Source of the DNA: Tersicoccus solisilvae
GTDB lineage: Bacteria > Actinomycetota > Actinomycetes > Actinomycetales > Micrococcaceae
Assembly (NCBI RefSeq): GCF_014643255.1
Contig: NZ_BMJI01000003.1
Location: 124,001-188,000, forward strand
DNA: 64,000 nt
Direction: 5' to 3'
Of the stretch, positions 56,729 through 64,000 are shown in pieces. Each line of letters opens with the position of its first letter. The stretch's first letter is position 1. The position numbers and the translations under genes were made by a program. A model generated the notes under the pieces. That model had not been told where the DNA came from and ran no database searches. It was given only the letters and a program-made list of their open reading frames with translations.

Positions 56729-58195
56729 ATGGTCGTCACCATCACGACGGCGCCGATGTCCCTCGGCGAGCTGCTCGCCGTGGTGCACGGGGAGCAGGTG
56801 CGGCTCGCCCCCGACGCCCTCGACCGGATCGCCGCCGCCCGCGCCGTCGTCGATGACGTCCTGGGCACCGGCGCGGCCGTCTACGGCCTGACCACCCGGG
56901 TCGGGCACAGCCGCGACGTGCGGGTGTCCGCCGACGAGGTGGCCCGGCAGCAGGAGTGGCTGATCCGCTCGCACGCCGGCGGGTTCGGGCCCCCGTTGCC
57001 GGCGCCGCGGGTCCGGGCCGCCATCGCCGTGCGCCTGAACGGCATCGCGCGCGGCGGCTCCGGGGCCAGCCCGGCCGCCGCGCAGACGCTCGCCGCGATG
57101 CTCAACGCCGGCGTGCACCCGGTCATCCCCCGCACCTCCTCGGTGGGCGCCGGGGATCTCGGCCAGCTCGCCTACGTCGCGCAGGTCGCGGTGGGCCTGG
57201 GCCGGGCCGAGCTCGACGGCGTGGAGCTGGACGGCGGTGAGGCGCTGCGCCGGGCCGGCATCGCCCCGCTCCGGCTCGAGGGCAAGGACGGGCTCGCGCT
57301 GATCTCCTCCAACGCCGTCTCCCTCGGCGCGGCCGCGCTCGTCGTCGAGCACGCCGAGCGGACCGTTCCCGCCGCCGACACCGCCGTCGCCCTGTCCCTG
57401 GAGGCGACCGACGGCAATCCGTCCATCGCCCTGCCCGTCGTCGCCGCGGCCAAGCCCTACCCCGGGCAGGTCGCCGCGGCCGCGCGGCTGCGCGCCGAGC
57501 TGGCCGGGAGCCGGCTGCTGGACCCCGACGGGCCGCACTCGGTGCAGGACGCGCTGTCCTTCCGCGTCAGCCCACAGGTGCACGGGGCGCTACGGGACCA
57601 GCTGGCGGCCGTCACCGCGGCCGTCGAGGTGGAACTGAACGCCGCCGCCGACAATCCCCTCGTCGATCTGGCGACCCGGACGATGGTCAGCACGGGCAAC
57701 TTCCACCCGATGGTCGTGGCGATCGGGTTCGACGCGCTGCGGATCGCCGTCGCCCACGTGGGCCAGCTCAGCGACCGCCGGATGAGCCACCTGTGGGACG
57801 CGGCCATGACCGTGCTGGCGGCCGGCGGGCCGCCACCCGCCGCCGCGGCGCCCGGTCTGCAGCTGCGCTACCCGGCGGCCGCCGCCGTGGCCGCCCTCAA
57901 GCAGCTCGCGGCGCCCGCCACCCTGGACGCCCCGCCGCTGGACCTCGGCACGGAGGACCACGCCACCTCGGCGCCCCTCTCCGTCGACAAGGCCGAGGAG
58001 GCGCTCGGCCTGCTGGACGACCTGCTCGCCATCGAGGTGCTGCTGGCCCGCGACGTGCTGGCCGTCACCGGGCCGCCGCGACGCCTCGGGGCGGGCGCGA
58101 CGGCCGTCCTGCGCCTGGCCGACGAGGCGGCGGGCGGGCAGGCCGCCACCCCGGCCGCCGTCCACGCGGCCCTGCGGTTACGCTTCCCGGGCTGA
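56729..58195 (+). CDS. Aromatic amino acid lyase (HAL/PAL) family protein lacking the MIO serine
   Basis: 488 residues. The family fold is clear: YGLTTRVGHSRD, QQEWLIRSHAGGFG, VRLNGIARGGSG, and the late QDALSFRVSPQVHGALRD and ELNAAADNPLVD. Active ammonia-lyases form the MIO cofactor from Ala-Ser-Gly in a VGASGDL loop. Here it reads SSVGAGDLGQLA (about residue 140), so the Ser is absent (DNA GGCGCCGGGGAT). An MIO-dependent lyase reaction is therefore unlikely. It could be a relic, a regulatory homologue, or use other chemistry. No hut genes are nearby. Confidence 0.85.
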   Translation: MVVTITTAPMSLGELLAVVHGEQVRLAPDALDRIAAARAVVDDVLGTGAAVYGLTTRVGHSRDVRVSADEVARQQEWLIRSHAGGFGPPLPAPRVRAAIAVRLNGIARGGSGASPAAAQTLAAMLNAGVHPVIPRTSSVGAGDLGQLAYVAQVAVGLGRAELDGVELDGGEALRRAGIAPLRLEGKDGLALISSNAVSLGAAALVVEHAERTVPAADTAVALSLEATDGNPSIALPVVAAAKPYPGQVAAAARLRAELAGSRLLDPDGPHSVQDALSFRVSPQVHGALRDQLAAVTAAVEVELNAAADNPLVDLATRTMVSTGNFHPMVVAIGFDALRIAVAHVGQLSDRRMSHLWDAAMTVLAAGGPPPAAAAPGLQLRYPAAAAVAALKQLAAPATLDAPPLDLGTEDHATSAPLSVDKAEEALGLLDDLLAIEVLLARDVLAVTGPPRRLGAGATAVLRLADEAAGGQAATPAAVHAALRLRFPG

Positions 58196-58233
58196 ATGTC
58201 TCTGAGCGGTCGACCCTGAGCGGTCGACGCGGG

Positions 58234-58677
58234 TCACTCCGGCAGCGGGTGCTCCCGGGCCCACCGGTCCTGTTCGGCCGCCCGCTGCCGGTTCTCCCGG
58301 TCCACCCGCCCCCCGGCGCGCAACCCGTACCACCAGGCCGCCACGCACAGGGCACCGACGAGGAACATCATCGGCACGAAGAACCCGGTGGCGAGCACGA
58401 GCACCTGCAGCGCCCAGCCGGCGGCGTAGCCCCAGCGGCGGGTCAGCACGGCGCACACCGCGACCAGCAGCACGGACAGGAGCAACCCGACGGAGAGCAC
58501 CGCGGGCTTCGGCAGGTCCTTGAGCAGCCCGAAGCCGACCAGGGTGGCGAAGAAGACGATGAAGGCCTCGACGAGCAGCACCGTCGAGGCGAACATGACC
58601 TTGGTCGAGCGCTGCTTCTTCTTCGGGGTGGACCGGCCCGAACCGGCCCCGTCGGTCGCGGGATCGGTCGACGTCAT
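58234..58677 (-). CDS. DUF4233 membrane protein
   Basis: 147 residues, starting at an ATG overlapping the folC stop. After a charged N-terminus (STPKKKQRSTKV) there are three to four membrane helices (VMFASTVLLVEAFIVFFATL, then LSVGLLLSVLLVAVCAVL and one more). The DUF4233-folC-ileS order is widespread in Micrococcales. Function unknown. Confidence 0.87.
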   Translation of the reverse strand: MTSTDPATDGAGSGRSTPKKKQRSTKVMFASTVLLVEAFIVFFATLVGFGLLKDLPKPAVLSVGLLLSVLLVAVCAVLTRRWGYAAGWALQVLVLATGFFVPMMFLVGALCVAAWWYGLRAGGRVDRENRQRAAEQDRWAREHPLPE

Positions 58678-60212
58678 GGCGTCTCCTCTCGGGCGCCCAG
58701 CAGGATGCGGGCCTCGGCGATCAGGGTGATGGACCCGGTGACGAGGACCAGCCCGTCGAACTGCTGCGGGTCGTCGGCGAGCTGGATCGCGGCGGCGACC
58801 GCGTTGTCCAGGGACTCCTCGACCATCACCGCCTCGTCCGCGAACCAGGTCTGCGCCATCTCGGCCAGCTCGGTCGGCTCGATCGCCCGCGGCGAGGACG
58901 AGCGGGTGACGACGAGGGTGACCGGCATGTCCGCGAACGCCTCGCGCAGCGCCTCGAGTATGCCCTCGGCGTCCTTCTCCGCCAGCACGCCGAGCACGAC
59001 GACGGCGCGGGAGAAGGCGAACGCCTCCCGCAGGGCCGCCACGGTCACGGCGACGCCGGCCGGGTTGTGGGCGGCGTCGACCACGACGGGCGGGTCGGTC
59101 CGGACCGTCTCCAGCCGGCCCGGGGAGCGGACGGCGGCGAAGCCCTCGCGCACGAGCTCGACGTTCAGCTCCTTCTCCCCCGCCCCGAGGAACGCCTCGA
59201 CGGCGGCGACGGCGACGGCCGCGTTCTCCGCCTGATGGGCGCCGTGCAGGGGCAGCACGAGGTCCTCGTACCGCGCCGCCAGGCCGTCGATGGTCAGCTG
59301 CTGCCCGCCGACGGCGACGTTGCGGGACTCGACGCCGAACTCGATGCCCTCGAACCGGTACTGGGCGCCGACCTCCTGGGCCTTGTCCAGCAGCACCTCG
59401 GCCGCCTCGACCGGCTGGGCGGCGGAGACGAGGAAGCCGCCGCGCTTGATGATGCCCGACTTGTTCTCGGCGATCTCCTCGATCGTGTCGCCGAGCATGT
59501 CGGTGTGGTCCAGGGAGATGGGCGTGATGACGCTGACGGCGCCGTCGGCGACGTTGGTCGCGTCCCAGGTGCCGCCGATGCCGACCTCGAGCACGACGAC
59601 GTCCACCGGGGCGTCCGCGAACACCGCGAAGGCGAGGATGGTCACGCACTCGAAGTAGGTGAGCCGGGGTTGCCCGTCGTCGGTCAGCTCCCGGTCCACC
59701 AGCTCGAGGTACGGGCGGATCTCGTCCCAGACCCGCACGAAGGTCGCGTCCGGGACCGGCGTGCCGTCGATGCTGATCCGTTCGGTCACCGAGGTCAGGT
59801 GCGGGCTGGTGTAGCGGCCGGTGCGGATGTCGTGGGCCAGCAGCACGGACTCGATGATCCGCGCCGTGGACGTCTTGCCGTTGGTGCCGGTGACGTGGAT
59901 GACGGGCGCGGCGCGGTGCGGGTCGCCGAGGATCTCGACGGCGCGGCGCAGCGGCTCGAGCCGGGGCTCCATCCTGTTCTCCGGCGCCCGGGCGAGCAGT
60001 TCCGCGTACACGCTGGCAACGGAGAACTCGTCGGGCACGCTCGTGTCCTGGTCGCCGGGCAGCGCCGACCCGGTGTCCGAGTCGTCGACGGCGAAGGGGT
60101 CGCCGACGACGTCGGCGTCCTCGGTGTCGAGCAGATCCCGCAACTCCTCGGCGTCCTGCTCCTCCGGGGTCAGGTCGTCGTCGTGATCGTGGTGGTCGTG
60201 GTGGTCGCTCAT
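58674..60212 (-). CDS. folC: Bifunctional dihydrofolate/folylpolyglutamate synthase
   Basis: 512 residues. It adds glutamate to dihydropteroate or folates. P-loop [14 protein letters not shown] (about 108), DTT-like [25 protein letters not shown], and the C-terminal domain with [19 protein letters not shown] His/Asp-rich N-terminal extension of about 60 residues ([17 protein letters not shown]) is unusual. It overlaps ileS (ATGA) and DUF4233. Confidence 0.94.
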   Translation of the reverse strand: MSDHHDHHDHDDDLTPEEQDAEELRDLLDTEDADVVGDPFAVDDSDTGSALPGDQDTSVPDEFSVASVYAELLARAPENRMEPRLEPLRRAVEILGDPHRAAPVIHVTGTNGKTSTARIIESVLLAHDIRTGRYTSPHLTSVTERISIDGTPVPDATFVRVWDEIRPYLELVDRELTDDGQPRLTYFECVTILAFAVFADAPVDVVVLEVGIGGTWDATNVADGAVSVITPISLDHTDMLGDTIEEIAENKSGIIKRGGFLVSAAQPVEAAEVLLDKAQEVGAQYRFEGIEFGVESRNVAVGGQQLTIDGLAARYEDLVLPLHGAHQAENAAVAVAAVEAFLGAGEKELNVELVREGFAAVRSPGRLETVRTDPPVVVDAAHNPAGVAVTVAALREAFAFSRAVVVLGVLAEKDAEGILEALREAFADMPVTLVVTRSSSPRAIEPTELAEMAQTWFADEAVMVEESLDNAVAAAIQLADDPQQFDGLVLVTGSITLIAEARILLGAREETP

Positions 60213-63200
60213 CGCTGGGCCCCCTCGTTCTGGACGGCCGACTTCTGGACCGTGACCGCGGTGTCCCCGCCCTCGACCAGGTCGAGCGCCGTCGTCAGGG
60301 TCTCGCCCGTGACCAGGTCCTCGTTGTCCCGCAGGGCCGCCAGCAACGCGGCCGGGCCGGTGACGCGGGTGCGGATCCGGTCGCTGATGTCCAGGTCGGC
60401 GTCGCGCCGGGCCTGCTGAATCGTGCGGATCGTGTCGCGGGCGACCCCCTCGGCCTCCAGCTCCGGGGTCACCGCCGTGTCGAGGACGACGAAGCCTCCG
60501 CCGGGCAGGACGGCCACCGCGGCGCTGGCATCACCGTCGCTGCTCACCACCGTCTGGAGCGTGTACTCGCCGGACTGCAGCTCGACACCGCCGGCGACGA
60601 CGGTCTGCTCGCCGTCGGTCCCGTCCGTGACGCTCCAGTCGCCGGACTTGGCGGCCTTGATCACGGCCTGCACGCCCTTGCCGAGGCGCGGGCCGGCAGC
60701 ACGGGCGTTGACGGAGAGCTGCTGGCTCACGCCGAACTGCCCCGCGTCGGCGGTGGCCGCGTCGACCAGGCGGACGTCCTTGAGGTTGAGCTCGTCCGCG
60801 ATGATGCGCGCGAAGGTACCGGTCAGTGCCTCGGCGTGCGGGGTGACGACGGTCATGCCCGCCAGCGGCAACCGGACGCGCAGGTTGGCGGCCTTGCGCA
60901 GGCTCGAGCCGGTGGAGCAGATCCGGCGGGTCGCGTCCATCGCGGCGAGCAGCGACTCGTCGGCGGGGAACTCGGCGGCGTCGGGCCAGTCCGTCAGGTG
61001 CACGGACCGGCCACCGGTCAGGCCGCGCCAGATCTCCTCGCCGATCAGCGGCAGCAACGGCGCGGCGACCCGGGTGACGGTCTCCAGGCACGTGTACAGC
61101 ACGTCGAACGCGGCGGTGTCCTCGTCGAAGAACCGCTCGCGGGATCGGCGGATGTACCAGTTGGTGAGCACGTCCAGGTAGTCCCGCAGCGCGTCGCATG
61201 CGTCGGAGACCTCGTAGGCGTCCAGGGCGGTGGTCACGTCGCGGACCAGGGTGCCGGTGGTCGCCAGCAGATAGCGGTCCAGCACGTCGGTGGCCTCGGT
61301 GCGCCGCTGCGCCTCGTAGCCCTGACCGTTCTCAGCCGCATTGGCATACAGCGCGAAGAAGTGCCAGGCGTTCCACAGCGGCAGCAGCACGGCGCGGACG
61401 CCGTCGCGGATGCCCTGCTCGGTGACGATCAGGTTGCCGCCGCGCAGGATCGGCGAGGACATCAGGAACCAGCGCATCGCGTCCGAGCCGTCGCGGTCGA
61501 GCACCTCGGAGACGTCCGGGTAGTTCCGCAGCGACTTGGACATCTTCTGCCCGTCCGAGCCGAGCACGATGCCGTGGCTGATCACGTTGCGGAACGTGGG
61601 CCGGTCGAACAGCGCGGTGGCGAGGATGTGCAGCGTGTAGAACCAGCCGCGGGTCTGCCCGATGTACTCGACGATGAAGTCGGCCGGGTTGTGGTGGTCG
61701 AACCAGTCCTGGTTCTCGAACGGGTAGTGCACCTGGGCGTACGGCATCGACCCGGAGTCGAACCAGACGTCGAGCACGTCCTCCACGCGCCGCATCACGG
61801 ACTGGCCCTCCTCGGGCGTGCGCGGATCGTCCGGGTTGGGACGGGTCAGCTCGTCGATGAACGGGCGGTGCAGGTCCACCTCGCCGGCGTGGTTGCGGGG
61901 CAGGACCCCGAAGTCGGCCTCCAGCTCGGCGAGCGAGCCGTAGACGTCGGTGCGCGGGTAGGCGGGGTCGGTGGACTGCCACACCGGGATGGGGCTGCCC
62001 CAGTACCGGTTGCGAGAGATCGACCAGTCGCGGGCGTTGGCCAGCCACGTGCCGAACTGGCCGTCCTTGACGTTCCCGGGGATCCAGGTGATCTGCTGGT
62101 TCAGCTCGACCATCCGCGCCTTGATCTTCGTGACCTCGACGAACCAGGACGAGACCGCCTTGTAGATCAGCGGGTTCCGGCAGCGCCAGCAGTGCGGGTA
62201 GGAGTGCTCGAAGCTGGCCTCGCGGACCAGGCGGCCCGAGGCGGCCAGGTTGCGGATGATGGTGCGGTTGGCGTCGAAGACCTGCAGGCCGGCGATGCCC
62301 GCGAGCTCAGTGCCATCAACGAAGCTCGGCATGAAGCGAGCGCTCTCATCAACCGATAACCTCACGGGAATACCCGCGGCATCGCAAACACGTTGGTCGT
62401 CCTCGCCGTAAGCCGGGGCCTGATGAACGATGCCGGTGCCGTCGGTCGTGGTCACATAGGCATCGACGAGCACTTGGTATGCGTTGGCTTGCGCGCGGAA
62501 CCATGGGAAAGGCTGCGGGCGCTCATTGACAGGATTCTCCTCGACGAACTCGACTTCGCCGCGCAACTTGTCCGCGATGCTTCGCCAAAGAGGTTCATAG
62601 CGTAGGCCGCCAAGCTCGTTTCCGCTGTAACGCGATTCCACTGCTTGCAGTGCGCTTGCTTCATCCACATAACCAAGGTCGCCCGCATACTTGCTGACGA
62701 GACTCTCAGCAAGCATGAAACGTTCTTGACTCGACTTGCCATTGAAAGCAGCGGGCAAGACGACATAACGCACATCCGGTCCGACTGCCAGTGCAGCATT
62801 GGTCGGCAGCGTCCACGGCGTCGTGGTCCAGGCGAGCAGCCGGACGCCGGCCAGGGCCTCGTCGAGCGCGTGGCCGGAGGCGACGACGGGGAACGCGACA
62901 GTGACCGACGGGTCCTGGCGCATCTGGTAGACGTCGTCGTCCATGCGCAGCTCGTGGTTGGACAGCGGCGTCTCGTCGTGCCAGCAGTACGGCAGGACGC
63001 GGAAGCCGGAGTAGGTGAGCCCCTTCTCGTGCAGCGTCTTGAACGCCCAGAGCACGGACTCCATGTACTCGACGTTCAGCGTCTTGTAGTCGTGGTCGAA
63101 ATCGACCCAGCGGGCCTGCCGGGTGACGTAGTCCTGCCACTCGTGGGTGTACTTCAGGACCGAGGCGCGGCAGGCGTCGTTGAACCTGTCGATGCCCATG

Positions 63201-63583
63201 GCCTCGATCTCGGCCTTGTCCGTCATGCCGAGCTGCTTCATCGCCTCGAGCTCGGCGGGCAGGCCGTGGGTGTCCCAGCCGAACCGGCGTTCGACCCGCT
63301 TGCCGCGCTGCGTCTGGTAGCGCCCGACCAGGTCCTTGACGTACCCGGTGAGCAGGTGGCCGTAGTGGGGCAGGCCGTTGGCGAACGGGGGGCCGTCGTA
63401 GAAGACGAATTCGTTGTCGCCGTCGTTGCCGGCGGGCCGATTCTCGATGGACGCGGCGAACGTGCCGTCCTGGTCCCAGTACCTCAGGACCAGTTCCTCG
63501 ATCGCCGGGAAGCTCGGGCTCGCGGACGCGTTCTGGCCGGCGGCAGCGCCGCGGACGGAGGCCTTGGGGTACACGGGTGACAT
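60209..63583 (-). CDS. ileS: Isoleucyl-tRNA synthetase, HYGH type with mosaic editing domain
   Basis: 1124 residues from the ATG at 63583 (63589 and a GTG at 63601 are alternatives). The class I signature is [14 protein letters not shown] (HYGH) and [12 protein letters not shown]. The N-terminal core resembles the eukaryote-like IleRS2 group. The CP1 editing domain (about 200-420) has [12 protein letters not shown] and [15 protein letters not shown]. Bases about 62300-62815 (residues 256-428) are visibly less GC-rich than the rest, suggesting an exchanged segment. Regulated by the T-box upstream. Confidence 0.95.
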   Translation of the reverse strand: MSPVYPKASVRGAAAGQNASASPSFPAIEELVLRYWDQDGTFAASIENRPAGNDGDNEFVFYDGPPFANGLPHYGHLLTGYVKDLVGRYQTQRGKRVERRFGWDTHGLPAELEAMKQLGMTDKAEIEAMGIDRFNDACRASVLKYTHEWQDYVTRQARWVDFDHDYKTLNVEYMESVLWAFKTLHEKGLTYSGFRVLPYCWHDETPLSNHELRMDDDVYQMRQDPSVTVAFPVVASGHALDEALAGVRLLAWTTTPWTLPTNAALAVGPDVRYVVLPAAFNGKSSQERFMLAESLVSKYAGDLGYVDEASALQAVESRYSGNELGGLRYEPLWRSIADKLRGEVEFVEENPVNERPQPFPWFRAQANAYQVLVDAYVTTTDGTGIVHQAPAYGEDDQRVCDAAGIPVRLSVDESARFMPSFVDGTELAGIAGLQVFDANRTIIRNLAASGRLVREASFEHSYPHCWRCRNPLIYKAVSSWFVEVTKIKARMVELNQQITWIPGNVKDGQFGTWLANARDWSISRNRYWGSPIPVWQSTDPAYPRTDVYGSLAELEADFGVLPRNHAGEVDLHRPFIDELTRPNPDDPRTPEEGQSVMRRVEDVLDVWFDSGSMPYAQVHYPFENQDWFDHHNPADFIVEYIGQTRGWFYTLHILATALFDRPTFRNVISHGIVLGSDGQKMSKSLRNYPDVSEVLDRDGSDAMRWFLMSSPILRGGNLIVTEQGIRDGVRAVLLPLWNAWHFFALYANAAENGQGYEAQRRTEATDVLDRYLLATTGTLVRDVTTALDAYEVSDACDALRDYLDVLTNWYIRRSRERFFDEDTAAFDVLYTCLETVTRVAAPLLPLIGEEIWRGLTGGRSVHLTDWPDAAEFPADESLLAAMDATRRICSTGSSLRKAANLRVRLPLAGMTVVTPHAEALTGTFARIIADELNLKDVRLVDAATADAGQFGVSQQLSVNARAAGPRLGKGVQAVIKAAKSGDWSVTDGTDGEQTVVAGGVELQSGEYTLQTVVSSDGDASAAVAVLPGGGFVVLDTAVTPELEAEGVARDTIRTIQQARRDADLDISDRIRTRVTGPAALLAALRDNEDLVTGETLTTALDLVEGGDTAVTVQKSAVQNEGAQR

Positions 63584-63599
63584 CCTCATCTGCGCTCGC

Positions 63600-63832
63600 A
63601 CGGGTGTTGCTCTCTCGTGCGAGGACGCCCGTGCCGGCTCCTGCCGGTCCGCGAGCGCGGTACCACCTCACTTGCCGGCCGCTCCGGTTGCCCGGGGCCG
63701 CCGGCCTCTCGTGTGTCGCTGTGACGGGCGCACCCGTCCGGTTCTACTGGGCGTGCTGCTCGCTGGCCGCGCGCTGTTCTTCCGGAAGCTCGCCGGTGAT
63801 GGCCGGGTCGATGCTGATGCGCCCAGTCTAGC
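63600..63832 (-). promoter_or_regulatory. T-box leader of ileS
   Basis: The minus strand has AAGTGAGGTGGTACCGCG at 63673-63656, the T-box sequence itself. About 90-170 bases upstream lies a GC-rich stem-I-like region with a CCATCACCGG segment that could present the isoleucine specifier AUC. A TAGACT box at 63830-63825 may be the -10. No terminator follows, so translational control of ileS, as in other actinobacteria, is likely. It senses uncharged tRNA-Ile. Confidence 0.88.
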
Positions 63833-63950
63833 GCGACGACGGGCTCGCACCTTCTCGGGCCGACCCTGGTCACGCCGGCGAACATCGCCGATGTGCTGGC
63901 CGCGGCGGCCGGAAACGACCGAACGGCGATTCTCGACCGAGCCGTGGGCC

Positions 63951-64000
63951 TCAGCGATGCCGGGTGTACCGGGTGACGGCCGTGTAGTCCTTGGCGGGGC
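63951..64000 (-). CDS. C-terminal end of an unidentified CDS
   Basis: The minus strand frame entering from the right edge encodes PAKDYTAVTRYTRHR followed by TGA at 63953-63951. It looks like a real protein end (balanced residues, GC-biased third positions) but is too short to identify. About 120 bases separate it from the T-box. 63833-63950 shows no gene. Confidence 0.5.
   Translation of the reverse strand, partial: PAKDYTAVTRYTRHR

Overview
The window is high-GC chromosomal DNA from an actinobacterium, most likely of the order Micrococcales. The housekeeping order supports this: rplU-rpmA-obg-proB, proA-nadD-rsfS, ndk, DUF4233-folC-ileS, and a long RNase E/G. GTG starts, 1-4 base start/stop overlaps, Obg of 526 residues and an ileS preceded by a T-box leader fit the same group. 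Assignment to genus is not possible from the sequence alone.

Bases 1-19640 hold a catabolic gene cluster. The genes are an ornithine-cyclodeaminase-like enzyme, a GntR/FCD regulator, an aldehyde dehydrogenase, a quinone-oxidoreductase-like protein, a degenerate RpiB-like protein, an MFS exporter, an extradiol-type dioxygenase and a LysR regulator. Then follow a run of FAD monooxygenase, cupin, VOC protein, SDR and a C-C-hydrolase-like alpha/beta hydrolase, and further on a second SDR, a berberine-bridge-type FAD oxidase and a SnoaL-like protein. A recurrent 13-14 base dyad (GATG-N5-YAT) lies in six intergenic regions of this cluster and suggests one regulon. The cluster is split at 12.5-16.6 kb by nested insertion sequences: a truncated IS110, an IS3-type element interrupted by an intact IS30-type element, and a short IS481 remnant.

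Bases 19686-25375 form a toxin-antitoxin and nuclease island. It has a decayed uracil-glycosylase-like copy, a ribbon-helix-helix antitoxin with an in-frame stop followed by MazF, a Xre/RES pair, a GIY-YIG protein and a macro-domain protein. It also has an intact uracil-glycosylase-like protein that carries a copied antitoxin tail, and a frameshifted ParE pair. Bases 25388-30155 hold a LysR regulator divergent from a two-gene operon: a cytoplasmic HtaA-domain protein and a 1067-residue single-chain P450 - adrenodoxin-reductase-like - flavodoxin fusion. This fusion is the strongest candidate for an undescribed enzyme system. A lower-GC pair follows (MazG-like pyrophosphohydrolase, and GIY-YIG plus DUF2075 ATPase), possibly a defence module, and then tRNA-Ala(GGC).

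From 32.7 kb on the window is mainly core genome: histidine phosphatase, rsfS, nadD, an MFS transporter, proA, a decayed 48-residue-repeat membrane protein, an SMP-30 protein and proB-obg-rpmA-rplU. After these come a TetR regulator with its target, thiM-thiE-thiD/tenA under a TPP riboswitch, RNase E/G, VKOR, ndk, a HAL-like protein lacking the MIO serine, DUF4233, folC and ileS. The ileS editing domain is a visibly lower-GC mosaic block.
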